DNA from: Vibrio sp. AND4
GTDB taxonomy: Bacteria > Pseudomonadota > Gammaproteobacteria > Enterobacterales > Vibrionaceae
Reading direction: 5' to 3'
NCBI RefSeq assembly: GCF_000171815.1
Contig: NZ_ABGR01000019.1
Span: forward strand, 1 to 37,792
Length of the DNA: 37,792 nt
Below the pieces are notes generated by a model that saw only the letters and a list, made by a program, of their open reading frames with translations, was not told the DNA's origin and made no database searches. Position numbers and translations under genes: made by a program. Every line of letters begins with the position of its first letter. Position 1 is the first letter of the stretch. Shown piece by piece: positions 23,544-32,626 of this stretch.

Positions 23544-24203
23544 TTATTGGTTCTTTAGTTCACGACGTGTACGCACAGCACTGAGTGCGATTAAGCTGTA
23601 GCAGAGCAATTCCATGCCTTCTTCAGATATGTTCTTCACATCGCGTATGTAGTGAGCACCCATTACGTGATGCCAGAAGCTGCCCATACCGTACAGGCGT
23701 GAGTACACCAATAGCAAGATCACTGCACCGATAAGCAGTTTCATATAAGGCGACTGAAGAATGGTTGCCATTTCATTTACGGTTCCTTTACCACCTTGGT
23801 AGGCTTTCGCACAAGCCAGTGCGGTAACAGCAAGTGCTGGGAATACCCAACAACCATGATGAATGATGTCGAACCAGTAATCCATTTCGCGGATTATCAA
23901 TACAGCGAAGAAACCAGAGATAAGCATCGCAGCATGGGATACATTGCTTTGCTGTTTCGATACACGGAAGAAAGACCAAGACGCAATAGTCAGCATGATC
24001 AGTTGTAACGTTTCTGTGATGGATATTTCACCCAAGCTGGAGCCCAGCATTACGTAATCCACTCGAATACTTAAGTTTACGAGAATACTGATGGCAACGA
24101 TGGTCAACGCACTCAACACTGATTTGTAGATGATGCGTTTTGACTCTTCGGTGATGATGTTCGTTGGGGCCGACTCGGCTTCTTTGACAGTATTTAATTT
24201 CAT
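23544..24203 (-). CDS. Hypothetical multi-pass membrane protein
   Basis: A 219-residue protein with about six membrane helices (VLSALTIVAISILVNLSI, ITETLQLIMLTIASWSFF, AAMLISGFFAVLIIREM, VFPALAVTALACAKAY, LLIGAVILLLVYSRLYG, LLCYSLIALSAV) and conserved polar clusters EMDYWFDIIHHGCW and SFWHHVMGAHYIRDV that could bind a metal. ATG 24203 is preferred; a GTG three codons earlier (24212) is also possible. No family recognised. Confidence 0.72.
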   Translation of the reverse strand: MKLNTVKEAESAPTNIITEESKRIIYKSVLSALTIVAISILVNLSIRVDYVMLGSSLGEISITETLQLIMLTIASWSFFRVSKQQSNVSHAAMLISGFFAVLIIREMDYWFDIIHHGCWVFPALAVTALACAKAYQGGKGTVNEMATILQSPYMKLLIGAVILLLVYSRLYGMGSFWHHVMGAHYIRDVKNISEEGMELLCYSLIALSAVRTRRELKNQ

Positions 24204-24460
24204 CCTGACCACTCGCTCTTATGAAATGTGGAATAGAGGTGCAATTATGTGATTTGCGTCAAAGATTTTATTGGTCGACAGGAAAGTAATGTCAGAGAAT
24301 TGTTAATAAAAACGCCGTTCAATATACTAGCAAAGTATAATCGGATTTTCGATTGATTATTAAGGTTATGAAAGTTATGGGTTTTGTTACAGATAAAAAG
24401 GAGCATACGCCCCCTTATTGGCATTTCTGTAACTTTAGATTGCGAAAATGCTAAGGCTAT

Positions 24461-24721
24461 TTAAGACTCGCCATCTTTGTTGTGATTCTTGCGGTAGTAT
24501 TCCCATTGCTCATAGCGCTCGTTTTCAGACAATAGGCAGTAAGTCATGCGCTCACCATTTTCTGTAACAGTTTCTAGCTTGCCGCCTTGTTGGACGCAGT
24601 ATACCGCTGCTGGGTTTGCTACGGTGGTGTATTCATTTGAGCGAGTTGCACCTTCATAAGTTGAACAACCAGCCAACACCATCGCTGCAGCCACTGCTGT
24701 TACTATAGTTGTCTTTTTCAT
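24461..24721 (-). CDS. DUF333-family lipoprotein
   Basis: An 86-residue lipoprotein: signal MKKTTIVTAVAAAMVLAGC with lipobox LAGC, then a DUF333-like domain (ANPAAVYCVQQGGKLETVT, ERMTYCLLSENERYEQWEYY) with two cysteines. It is probably anchored in the outer membrane. ATG 24721 gives a standard signal peptide; a start five codons earlier is possible. Confidence 0.82.
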   Translation of the reverse strand: MKKTTIVTAVAAAMVLAGCSTYEGATRSNEYTTVANPAAVYCVQQGGKLETVTENGERMTYCLLSENERYEQWEYYRKNHNKDGES

Positions 24722-24946
24722 TATTGATCTCCGCACGGGATTAACGAGTAGTGGATTGATTATAGGAGACTTTCGGAAATATATTGTCTTATGTTTGTTA
24801 AAAGCGGAACGCTTGTGAGAGGATTCAGCGCAATCTTAGAATGCGCTCACGATTCGATAGGAGGTGGGGCTGTACTCAAATGGAAACTTGGGAATAGGCA
24901 TGAATTTCGGTAGTATGCGCGCAAACCATTCACAGCGGAATCTGCG

Positions 24947-25465
24947 ATGAGACATTTGAAAACCACCACGCACCCAGACATCGAACATTTGGATGATAAA
25001 ACCATCTTCCAACGCCATGCTGCTCGCGCCATTGTCTTAGATGGTGAAGATGTTCTACTTCTTTATACTGAGCGTTATCACGATTACACCTTACCAGGCG
25101 GTGGTATCGATGAAGGTGAAGATGTCATTGCGGGTTTGGTGCGTGAATTGGAGGAAGAAACTGGCGCAAAGAATATTCATCACATCAAGCCTTTCGGTAT
25201 CTTTGAAGAATTTCGCCCGTGGTATAAGGAAGATGCGGATGTGATGCACATGACGTCTTACTGCTACACATGCAACATTGATCGTGAGTTAGGTGAAACG
25301 GCTTACGAGGACTACGAAGTGAAGAACGGCATGCGCCCAGTTTGGATGAATGTGCACGACGCGATCGCCCATAATGAAAAGACCATGGCAGAAAGCCCAA
25401 AAAAAGGCATGAGTATTGAGCGCGAAACGTTCTTGCTTCAGTTGATTGCAAAAGAGCTCTTGTAG
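24947..25465 (+). CDS. Nudix hydrolase
   Basis: A 172-residue protein with a complete Nudix box GGIDEGEDVIAGLVRELEEETGA (G-x5-E-x7-R-E-L-x-E-E-x-G), preceded by YHDYTLPGGG. It should cleave a nucleoside diphosphate linked to another moiety, with magnesium. The first 30 residues are polar and may be non-catalytic. Substrate unknown. Confidence 0.88.
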   Translation: MRHLKTTTHPDIEHLDDKTIFQRHAARAIVLDGEDVLLLYTERYHDYTLPGGGIDEGEDVIAGLVRELEEETGAKNIHHIKPFGIFEEFRPWYKEDADVMHMTSYCYTCNIDRELGETAYEDYEVKNGMRPVWMNVHDAIAHNEKTMAESPKKGMSIERETFLLQLIAKELL

Positions 25466-25843
25466 TGCTTTTTATTCGAAAATAACTTAATCATGAAAGT
25501 TTGACCGCAACGATTTAACTGAGCAAATATAACCGCGAAAGTTAAACCTAGCCTAAATATCAGCCAAAAAAAGTCCGGGCTCCCTCCCCGGAACCCGGAC
25601 TTATTCCAGACGCGCAAGCGAAGCGTCATCTCGATATTCTTTTTGTTTCAAACTGTAAAAACAATAGCTTTTTTATGTTTGATGTGTAAATACACAAAAG
25701 TGATAACTGCCTGTTTTCACGATGTTTACACTCACAATGCGATGGGTATCTAGCCAGCGCACCACGACGCTTTCCTATCTTTGAGATACATTACGGTATA
25801 TTTTCATTCAGTGTCTAACTCGGATGCGTCTTAGTGAAAATAT
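25466..25843. other. Gene-free stretch containing a candidate small RNA
   Basis: Except for the minus-strand hairpin pair described separately (25566-25627), this AT-rich region shows no gene. It separates the Nudix gene from the convergent-end transglycosylase gene. Confidence 0.4.
25566..25650 (-). ncRNA. Candidate minus-strand small RNA with terminator
   Basis: On the minus strand, a small hairpin GACGC...GCGTC (25627-25609) is followed by a strong terminator AAGTCCGGG / CCCGGACTT (25602-25571) and a run of T. The terminator loop is G-rich with two GGA-like motifs (GGGGAGGGAG). It is about 240 bases after the transglycosylase stop, so either a separate sRNA or the end of a long 3' UTR. 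No family recognised; no promoter assigned. Confidence 0.4.
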
Positions 25844-26584
25844 TCACAATTCGATCAATGGCGGCAACCGGCCAAGGTCGATAAGCGGTTCAGCGTAGGT
25901 TGAGGAGTGATTCGCAAACAACAGTAATGGTTGGAAAGAATTGGTACGCAGTTTATGAGCATTGACCAAACGATCCAGCGCATAGAAGCGATTGACGTAT
26001 TGCTGAGTCTCTTTGGGCAAAGTGAGTGATCTAAAGTCTCGACTGCCTGCCTTTTTTATTGCTCTGGCGATGCGTCCTTCTCCCGCGTTGTAAGCCGCGA
26101 GGGTGAGCGCTATATCTTGATCAAACTTGTTATACAGAAATGCCAAATATGCCAGTGCGGCTTTTGTACTGGCTTTGGTATCAAAGCGTTCATCTCGAGC
26201 GTCTGTTACTTGCAGACCAAAGCGTGTTGCTGTCGCTGGGATTAATTGCCAAAGACCCGCAGCATTAGCGTGCGAGACGGCTTCTGAGTTGTAGGAAGAC
26301 TCCAACATCGGCACTAATATCAAATTGGCGGGTAGAGATTTTTTCTTGAGTTGCTTAAAGATATGATCCAGTAGCGGACCCACAGAATTCAAACGTTGAG
26401 TGATTTGTGTTTGATAAGGAGCAAGTATCTTGAGTTGTTGAGCGATGGCTTTTTCGTGTGGTTTAGCCATCGTCAGTGGAGAAAAGCACATCAGGCAAAA
26501 AACAAAAAAGCCCACAGTCATCAATCGGGATGGAACAAGTGTCTGCAGGCAAAGCGAAACATGTTTAGAAAGGACGCTCTTCAT
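25844..26584 (-). CDS. Lytic transglycosylase of the lateral flagellar cluster
   Basis: A 246-residue secreted protein. The signal region spans about residues 1-40 (GFFVFCLMCFSPLTMA before KPHEK). The SLT/goose-lysozyme-like domain has the catalytic Glu in VPMLESSYN, then AAGLWQLIPATATRFGL and ALTLAAYNAGEGRIARAI. It cleaves peptidoglycan glycan strands. It overlaps flgN by 20 bases on the same strand, so it is co-expressed with flgMN. Since FlgJ here lacks its muramidase domain, this enzyme probably opens the wall for the lateral rod. Confidence 0.88.
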   Translation of the reverse strand: MKSVLSKHVSLCLQTLVPSRLMTVGFFVFCLMCFSPLTMAKPHEKAIAQQLKILAPYQTQITQRLNSVGPLLDHIFKQLKKKSLPANLILVPMLESSYNSEAVSHANAAGLWQLIPATATRFGLQVTDARDERFDTKASTKAALAYLAFLYNKFDQDIALTLAAYNAGEGRIARAIKKAGSRDFRSLTLPKETQQYVNRFYALDRLVNAHKLRTNSFQPLLLFANHSSTYAEPLIDLGRLPPLIEL

Positions 26585-27002
26585 AGGTATGCTGCACAGG
26601 TTGTTTGAGTTGACTGACTAACTCTTGGAATGTCGCAGAGCTTTGGCCATTGCTGTGATTATCCTGCTGGCATTGTTTCACCAAAGATTCTAACAGCGTC
26701 CACTTTTGTCTTGCTCGTGTAGCAATGTTAGCTGGCAGGGCATTAAATATTCGGTTCACACTGCTTGCATTGCACGGTAACCCAAGTGCGCGCATGAACT
26801 GGCTTCTTTCACTTGCAGAGCGACCAAGCTGGTTCAAAATTGGCATTTGTTTTTGAATGTTCTCGTTGAGCGTTTCGCCATCGAACTTCAAATACAAGGC
26901 TTTTTGTTGCTGAATTAACGCCAATAGTTGCTGATAGAGTTTGACGTCTTCTGCTATAGAACGCATAAATTGCTGAATGTGTTGTGATGCCGCCGTTGCC
27001 AT
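26565..27002 (-). CDS. flgN: FlgN, chaperone for FlgK and FlgL (lateral)
   Basis: A 145-residue, all-helical protein (QHIQQFMRSIAEDVKLYQQLLALI..., ending QPVQHTYEERPF), of the size and coiled-coil character of FlgN. It is recognised mainly by its place directly after flgM and before the flagellar transglycosylase gene. FlgN binds hook-associated proteins FlgK and FlgL and delivers them to the export apparatus. Confidence 0.78.
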   Translation of the reverse strand: MATAASQHIQQFMRSIAEDVKLYQQLLALIQQQKALYLKFDGETLNENIQKQMPILNQLGRSASERSQFMRALGLPCNASSVNRIFNALPANIATRARQKWTLLESLVKQCQQDNHSNGQSSATFQELVSQLKQPVQHTYEERPF

Positions 27003-27019
27003 GCCTAACTCCTAGTGCG

Positions 27020-27301
27020 TTACTCGTGACCAGTATGAAATTGCATTACTGCTTTGGACAATGCTTTGGTGTCCAGATTCAGTTCACCGCGTGCCAATGC
27101 ATTACGGATTTGATCAACCTTTGCCATGTCTACGTCTGGCAGGTTTTTCATTTCTGTTTGAGCCCGATCGATTGCCGCGGTGTTCGCTTGAAATGTCGGC
27201 TCGTTAATTTTGCTTTGTTCTATGGTATCGACAGGTTTTTTACTGGCCTGTTGGAATTTAGTTTGTGGGACATGACCGCCCGCGACTTTGTCGATTTTCA
27301 T
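27020..27301 (-). CDS. flgM: FlgM, anti-sigma-28 factor (lateral)
   Basis: A 93-residue protein from ATG 27301 (MKIDKVAGGHVP). The N-terminal part is disordered and polar, and the C-terminal helices MAKVDQIRNALARGELNLD and TKALSKAVMQFH form the sigma-binding part. It holds the lateral flagellar sigma-28 inactive until the hook is complete, then is exported. The ATG at 27322 seven codons upstream is also in frame. Its neighbour flgN starts 18 bases after its stop. Confidence 0.85.
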   Translation of the reverse strand: MKIDKVAGGHVPQTKFQQASKKPVDTIEQSKINEPTFQANTAAIDRAQTEMKNLPDVDMAKVDQIRNALARGELNLDTKALSKAVMQFHTGHE

Positions 27302-27437
27302 GCTGTTGTCCTCAATCATCATGTTCTAAATGGAATAGGCGACTAGGGTATGATGAACATTAAATATTTATTTTTTACTCTAAGTACAATTGCGTTGACG
27401 AGCGCCTAAATCCAGAAATGATAACCTGAGTCCAAAA

Positions 27438-28235
27438 TCAAAATTGGGTATTTACTTGATTCACTCCTGTCACGATCGCTCGTATCACCTTACCAGAGCG
27501 GGTGTTCTCTACCTCAATTTGCTGACCTTTCTTACCTTGTTCTAAGGCGACCCCCTTGGTGCTGGCACTAAACCCTTCTTTGCTCGCGATGATCAGCACT
27601 TCGTTGCCTTTCTCAATAAGTGGCGGCGAGCTTAGGTTGGTCGGGGCAATAGTTTGACCTGCGCGAATACGGCGGGTGGTTTCTAGGCCAATGACTTGAT
27701 TCATTTGCGTGAAGAAATCGTTTTGGCGTGAAATCGTGCGCGTTTCGGTTTTTAAGTTCGAGGCTGAGATGACTTCATTGCGTCCAATCGTGCTGGTGGC
27801 AACAAGAACAGGAAGCGTGACGGCCGATTTAATGGTCACATTGATACGCCATGGGGAGCGGATGTCTTCACAACTGACCGCGCGTTTTAAATGACCGACA
27901 GGTATCGGGCGATTATCGCGGCTGAGGATCGCTAAGGGTACATTACAAGTGGGGAGGTGATTGGCTGAGCTGGGTATCCATATTTGATAATCGAGCTGGT
28001 AATTGCCCCATTGATTAGAGCGTGCGACTTGCGTCACTTGTTGCTCGAACTGCTCGCCGACGATGGCTTTGAGAGCTTCTACCGATAGCGTTTTTTCACT
28101 GGCGATGGCACTTATTGGGCTCACACTCAACACTAAACTGCACAGCAGCGGTACTGAGGAAAATCTGCCTTTCCCCTTGTTTTGAATGGCTTCCGTGAAC
28201 CGGAAGTGAGACTTCCTTGTTTTATTGTAATTCAT
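27438..28235 (-). CDS. flgA: FlgA, P-ring assembly chaperone (lateral)
   Basis: A 265-residue periplasmic protein from ATG 28235, divergent from flgB. The N-terminal signal segment is FSSVPLLCSLVLSVSPISAIA. The C-terminal SAF-like/FlgA domain is recognised in VLVATSTIGRNEVISASNL, QVIGLETTRRIRAGQTI, PPLIEKGNEVLIIASKEGFSASTKGVALEQGKKGQQIEVENTRSGKVIRAIV (shown in pieces here). It assists FlgI polymerisation into the P ring. The in-frame start at 28364 lies inside flgB and the promoter region and is rejected. Confidence 0.92.
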   Translation of the reverse strand: MNYNKTRKSHFRFTEAIQNKGKGRFSSVPLLCSLVLSVSPISAIASEKTLSVEALKAIVGEQFEQQVTQVARSNQWGNYQLDYQIWIPSSANHLPTCNVPLAILSRDNRPIPVGHLKRAVSCEDIRSPWRINVTIKSAVTLPVLVATSTIGRNEVISASNLKTETRTISRQNDFFTQMNQVIGLETTRRIRAGQTIAPTNLSSPPLIEKGNEVLIIASKEGFSASTKGVALEQGKKGQQIEVENTRSGKVIRAIVTGVNQVNTQF

Positions 28236-28257
28236 TGATATATATCGATATTTTTTA

Positions 28258-28273
28258 TGGCACGCATCTTGTT
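28258..28273 (+). promoter_or_regulatory. Sigma-54 promoter of the lateral flgB operon
   Basis: TGGCACGCATCTTGTT matches the sigma-54 consensus TGGCACG-N4-TTGC with the GG and GT dinucleotides exactly ten bases apart. It lies 42 bases before the flgB start codon. Lateral flagellar early genes in Vibrio depend on RpoN and the activator LafK, which fits. Confidence 0.8.
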
Positions 28274-28314
28274 TTAATATTCGGTGTATTCGAGCCGACT
28301 TAAAGGAAAGATGC

Positions 28315-28677
28315 ATGGCGATTACATTCGAAAATGCGTTAGGTGTACATCCAGAGGCACTCAATTTTCGCGTTCAGCGTACCAAAGTCCTCGCCAGTAA
28401 CCTAGCAAATGTTGATACCCCAGGTTACTTGGCAAAGGACTTGAGTTTCACCACAGTGATGGACCAAGTGTCTGCGAGCAGTGTGAATGAACCTGTGCCG
28501 AAGTTCCGGGTCGAGGCGCAATATTCGATGCCTTACCAAAATAGCAAAGACGGCAACACCGTAGAGCTTGGCGTTGAGCAAGCCAAGTTCACACAAAACA
28601 ACATGGACTTTCAAACCAGCCTGACATTTATCAATATGAAATTTAGCGGCTTGGCGAAAGCGATTGAGGGACGATAG
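28315..28677 (+). CDS. flgB: FlgB, proximal rod protein (lateral)
   Basis: A 120-residue rod protein. The N-terminal flagellar rod motif is seen as VLASNLANVDTPGYLAKDLSF, and the C-terminal helix ends SLTFINMKFSGLAKAIEGR. AAAGGAAAG precedes the start. It forms the proximal rod with FlgC and FlgF; first gene of the sigma-54 operon. Confidence 0.95.
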   Translation: MAITFENALGVHPEALNFRVQRTKVLASNLANVDTPGYLAKDLSFTTVMDQVSASSVNEPVPKFRVEAQYSMPYQNSKDGNTVELGVEQAKFTQNNMDFQTSLTFINMKFSGLAKAIEGR

Positions 28678-28679
28678 AC

Positions 28680-29114
28680 ATGTCATTTACTGATATTTAT
28701 TCGATCACTGGCTCGGCGATGACAGCGCAAACCGTTCGTCTGAACACAGTAGCCAGTAATCTTGCTAACGCCGATGCGGTTTCTGCAAACCCGGATGACG
28801 CGTACAAAGCACTCAAGCCAGTGTTCGCAACTGTGTACCAAAAAACGCAGATGACGACAGATAACGGGGTTTATCCGAATGCGGAAGTTCGTATTGTTGA
28901 TGTGGTGCAGAGCGCAGGTCAGGCAGAGCAACGTTTCGAACCTAATAATCCGTTAGCCAACAATCAAGGCTACGTGTACTACCCAGATATTGATGTGGTG
29001 TCAGAGATGGCAGACATGATGTCCGCAACGCGCAGCTTTGAAACTAACGTTGAAGTACTGACAAATGTGAAAAGCATGCAGCAAGGGCTACTTCGACTAG
29101 GGCAGGGTAATTAA
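28680..29114 (+). CDS. flgC: FlgC, proximal rod protein (lateral)
   Basis: A 144-residue rod protein with the conserved N-terminal LNTVASNLANADAVSAN, the centre VYYPDIDVVSEMADMMSATR, and a C-terminal helix. It starts two bases after the flgB stop and overlaps the flgD start by one base. Confidence 0.95.
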   Translation: MSFTDIYSITGSAMTAQTVRLNTVASNLANADAVSANPDDAYKALKPVFATVYQKTQMTTDNGVYPNAEVRIVDVVQSAGQAEQRFEPNNPLANNQGYVYYPDIDVVSEMADMMSATRSFETNVEVLTNVKSMQQGLLRLGQGN

Positions 29115-29800
29115 TGAGTCTCGCACAATATACCGCGCTTTCTGCTGATGCATCCGTCGCGACCACCACCAGTGGTGATACAGGTGGCATTTCCGCTAAC
29201 CCATCTGATATGAACAGCGCAACGTCATTGGAAAATGAGTTTATCTCTTTGATGGTGGCGCAAATTCAAAATCAAGACCCACTGAACCCGCTCGATGGTA
29301 CAGAGTACGTCAGCCAGTTAGCGCAATTTTCTCAAGTTCAAAGTACTGAAAACATGGCGATGCTAATGCAAAACAGCATGGTATTGCTTGATAACATGCA
29401 GGTCCTCTCCACGGCGGGCTTAGTCGGTCAAACCGTGTATGTATCTGCCAACGAATTTGAACTTGGTGAAGGTGCACAAAGTGGCAAGCTTGAGCTAGAA
29501 CATGGTTCGAACCAAGTTACCTTGGTCGTCAAAGATGAATTTGGCCAATCGACCAAAGTGCCTTTAGGGGCGCACGGTGCGGGGGACGTCGAGTTCTCAA
29601 TCAACCCGGAAGAGCTGGGTTTGAAACCGGGTAAGTACACCGTTGCGGTGGAAGTGCAAGACGGGCAAAAAAGCCCGAATGTTTTGTTAGCAGGCACGGT
29701 AGAGCAGGTTCGTATCCCTAGCTCCGGCGGCGCTGCACTCGTCAATGTCCAAGGCGTTGGCAATGTTCCTTTCTATCAAATCACTCAGTTTGGTGCTTGA
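29114..29800 (+). CDS. flgD: FlgD, hook assembly cap (lateral)
   Basis: A 228-residue scaffold protein. The N-terminal export and cap segment includes NEFISLMVAQIQNQDPLNPL and GTEYVSQLAQFSQVQSTENM; the C-terminal part is the Tudor/FN3-like domain ending in VPFYQITQFG. It caps the growing hook and is later replaced by FlgK. The ATG overlaps the flgC stop (TAATG). Confidence 0.95.
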   Translation: MSLAQYTALSADASVATTTSGDTGGISANPSDMNSATSLENEFISLMVAQIQNQDPLNPLDGTEYVSQLAQFSQVQSTENMAMLMQNSMVLLDNMQVLSTAGLVGQTVYVSANEFELGEGAQSGKLELEHGSNQVTLVVKDEFGQSTKVPLGAHGAGDVEFSINPEELGLKPGKYTVAVEVQDGQKSPNVLLAGTVEQVRIPSSGGAALVNVQGVGNVPFYQITQFGA

Positions 29801-29826
29801 CCAAATACGGAAATCAGAGGTTATTT

Positions 29827-31026
29827 ATGAGTTTTAACATCGCACTTAGTGGTCTGGACGCGACCAATACAGAATTGAACACGATCAGTCACAACATTGC
29901 TAACGCATCAACGTATGGCTTTAAAGGTGGTCGAACGGAATTTGCAGCGGTTTACAACGGCATGCAACCAGGTGGCGTGGAAGTGGCGTCGATTTCTCAG
30001 AACTTCGATAAAAATGGCTCGGTGACAGGTACAGGGCGTGCCATGGACTTGGCGATCAACGGTAGCGGTTTCTTCGTAACCAAAGATAATATGGGTCAAA
30101 TGCTTTATACCCGTGCGGGTGTGTTTGGTACGGACAAGAACAACTTCGTGACCGCAAATAATGGCGCTAAGTTGCAAGGATACAGCGTAGACAACAATGC
30201 GAATCTTCAAACCGGTTCTGTTGGTGACATCAAAGTGTCGACATCTTCTCTCAACGCTAAAGCGACTGACAACCTCGACTTTGTAGCGAACTTCGATGCA
30301 AGTGCTACGGCCGTGGATCAAACGGTTTACCCATTTGATTCGTCTGATCCAAATTCATTCAATTCTTCTTACACCACTAAGGTGTATGACTCACTTGGCA
30401 ATTCACACACCGTCACTCAGTACTTCACTAAGACGTCAGATAACGAATGGCAAGTGAATGTAGAAGTTAACGGTGCGCCAACGACACCTGCCACAGCGCA
30501 AACGGTGCAGTTCAACACAGACGGCACACTGGCATCACCAACGGGTTCTTTCAACATTGCTTTCCCAGCAGCTGGTGCAAACGCAATGAGCATTGATATC
30601 AGCTTGAATGGTAGTACGCAGTTTGGCGCCTCGTTTGGTGTGAGCACCAACAACCCGAACGGCTACACCTCAGGGGAGCTTGCGGGCGTTCGAGTGGAGG
30701 ACAATGGCATGGTGTACGCGACATACACCAATGGTCAGTCTCAGCTACAAGGACAAGTTGTGCTTGCCGACTTTGCGAATACTCAAGGTCTATCTAAGGT
30801 GAGCGGCACTTCTTGGACGCAAAGCTTCAGTTCAGGGGCTCCAATTATGGGTGTTCCTGGCACAGGCACATTGGGTAACTTAACGCCGGGCGCACTAGAA
30901 GGTTCTAACGTTGACTTAACCAGTGAACTTGTTGCACTCATGACGGCGCAGCGTAACTACCAAGCCAACGCAAAAACTATCTCGACCAACGACAAGCTGA
31001 CTCAAGCTCTGTTCAACGCGGTGTAA
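29827..31026 (+). CDS. flgE: FlgE, hook protein (lateral)
   Basis: A 399-residue hook subunit: N-terminal MSFNIALSGLDATNTELNTI with SHNIANASTYGFKGG, central hook domains, and C-terminal ALEGSNVDLTSELVALMTAQ followed by ALFNAV. AGAGG precedes ATG 29827; the frame extends back to 29797 without a ribosome site. It builds the flexible hook. Confidence 0.95.
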   Translation: MSFNIALSGLDATNTELNTISHNIANASTYGFKGGRTEFAAVYNGMQPGGVEVASISQNFDKNGSVTGTGRAMDLAINGSGFFVTKDNMGQMLYTRAGVFGTDKNNFVTANNGAKLQGYSVDNNANLQTGSVGDIKVSTSSLNAKATDNLDFVANFDASATAVDQTVYPFDSSDPNSFNSSYTTKVYDSLGNSHTVTQYFTKTSDNEWQVNVEVNGAPTTPATAQTVQFNTDGTLASPTGSFNIAFPAAGANAMSIDISLNGSTQFGASFGVSTNNPNGYTSGELAGVRVEDNGMVYATYTNGQSQLQGQVVLADFANTQGLSKVSGTSWTQSFSSGAPIMGVPGTGTLGNLTPGALEGSNVDLTSELVALMTAQRNYQANAKTISTNDKLTQALFNAV

Positions 31027-31038
31027 TGGGAGAGTTGC

Positions 31039-31770
31039 ATGGATAGCTTGTTATTTACCGCAACGTCGGGTGCAAGCCGAGTACTCAAAGCGCAGCACGT
31101 GCGTTCGAACAACCTGTCGAACGCTGATACGGCAGGCTTTCGAGCTGATATGGAACGAGTTCGTAGTGTGGAACTGCAAGGTTCGGGCTTTGATGGTCGC
31201 ACCATGGTGGTGACCAACTCTGCAGCGACGCGTTTTGACTCCGGTGACATCATGAAAACGGGGCGTCCTCTTGACGTGGCGATCATGGGCGAGGGTTACC
31301 TTAGTGTCGAAACGCCCACAGGCAACGAGGCTTATACAAGAGCGGGCAACATTAAAGTTGATACGTTTGGCGCAATGAGCATCAATGGTTTTCCTGTCTT
31401 GGGTGAAAACGGTCCTTTGGTGGTGCCTGACTTTCAGAAGATTGAAATCAGTGAGCGCGGAAGGGTATCCGTCATTCCTCCAGGTGGTGGTGCCGAAGTG
31501 GAAGTGGGCACCTTGAAGATGGTGAAACCGCCGTTCGACCAATTGCAAAAAGAGAGTGACAGTTTGCTGCACAGCTTGGATGGTGCGCCTTTCCCTGCAG
31601 ATGAAACCGTGCAGCTTTCTCCTGAGCACATTGAGGGCAGCAACGTGTCTGCCATTGATGAACTGCTGAGTGTGATGTCGCTGACGCGTAACTTCGAAAT
31701 GCAAGTACGCATGATGAAAACCGCAGAAACCTTGGCGCAAGCCGGAAATAAATTGATGACGGCGAGATAA
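31039..31770 (+). CDS. flgF: FlgF, proximal rod protein (lateral)
   Basis: A 243-residue rod protein with RSNNLSNADTAGFRADMERV near the N-terminus, GRPLDVAIMGEGYLSV, and the C-terminal HIEGSNVSAIDELLSVMSLT. Its ribosome site is GGGAGAG. It sits between hook and distal-rod genes as in the canonical operon. Confidence 0.95.
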   Translation: MDSLLFTATSGASRVLKAQHVRSNNLSNADTAGFRADMERVRSVELQGSGFDGRTMVVTNSAATRFDSGDIMKTGRPLDVAIMGEGYLSVETPTGNEAYTRAGNIKVDTFGAMSINGFPVLGENGPLVVPDFQKIEISERGRVSVIPPGGGAEVEVGTLKMVKPPFDQLQKESDSLLHSLDGAPFPADETVQLSPEHIEGSNVSAIDELLSVMSLTRNFEMQVRMMKTAETLAQAGNKLMTAR

Positions 31771-31808
31771 CCTTTTTACAAAGGGCCCTCGTTTAAAGGA
31801 GACAACCA

Positions 31809-32594
31809 ATGCATTCAGCATTATGGGTAAGTAAGACGGGCATGGCAGCTCAAGATACAAAAATGACTGCCATCTCAAACAACTTAGCAAACGTCAACAC
31901 GGTCGGCTTTAAGCGTGATCGTGTGGTGTTTGAAGACTTATTCTACAGCATTCAGCGTCAGCCTGGTGCGCAAGTGGACCAAGTGAACGAACTGCCAAGC
32001 GGTGTTCAGCTTGGTTCTGGTGTTCGTGTCGTGGGGACGCAAAAAGTGTTCACCCAAGGCAATACACAAAATACCACGCAAGAGTTAGATTTAGCCGTGA
32101 TGGGGCAAGGCTTCTTCCAAATCGAAAACTCAGACGGTCAGATCATGTACACGCGTAATGGTCAGTTCCATATCAACTCTGAGGGTTTGATGGTCAACAG
32201 CCAAGGTTTGCCACTCGAGCCGCAAATTCAAATCCCAGATGATGCGATCTCGTTTTCTGTTGGTGTGGATGGCACGGTAACGACCACATCGGCCGATGAT
32301 CCGAATCCGCAACAACTTGGTCAGATTTCGCTGGCAAAGTTCATTAACCCAGCTGGTTTAGAAGCTGTTGGCGGTAACTTATTCCGTGAGACGGCAGCAA
32401 GTGGTTCTGCGGATGAGCTAATTGCGGGTGAAGATGGTGCAGGCAGCATCAAACAAGGCGCTTTAGAGGGCTCAAACGTGCAAGTGGTGGAAGAGATGGT
32501 CGATATGATCACGACCCAACGAGCGTACGAGATGAACGCTAAAGTGGTCTCTGCCGCAGACGACATGCTGAAGTTTGTCGCGCAATCAATGTAA
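31809..32594 (+). CDS. flgG: FlgG, distal rod protein (lateral)
   Basis: A 261-residue distal rod subunit with ISNNLANVNTVGFKRDRVVF, DLAVMGQGFFQI, and the C-terminal ALEGSNVQVVEEMVDMITTQ. AAAGGAGAC precedes the start. Length is the usual one for FlgG, which determines the rod that crosses the periplasm. Confidence 0.96.
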   Translation: MHSALWVSKTGMAAQDTKMTAISNNLANVNTVGFKRDRVVFEDLFYSIQRQPGAQVDQVNELPSGVQLGSGVRVVGTQKVFTQGNTQNTTQELDLAVMGQGFFQIENSDGQIMYTRNGQFHINSEGLMVNSQGLPLEPQIQIPDDAISFSVGVDGTVTTTSADDPNPQQLGQISLAKFINPAGLEAVGGNLFRETAASGSADELIAGEDGAGSIKQGALEGSNVQVVEEMVDMITTQRAYEMNAKVVSAADDMLKFVAQSM

Positions 32595-32626
32595 GTAAGA
32601 AATTGGTGATGATGAAGGAAAAAGCA

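Noticed and set aside
31051..31890. A 279-codon minus-strand frame through flgF and the flgG start
   Set aside because: It is the antisense shadow of well-recognised flagellar genes and has a His/Arg-rich composition typical of such shadows.
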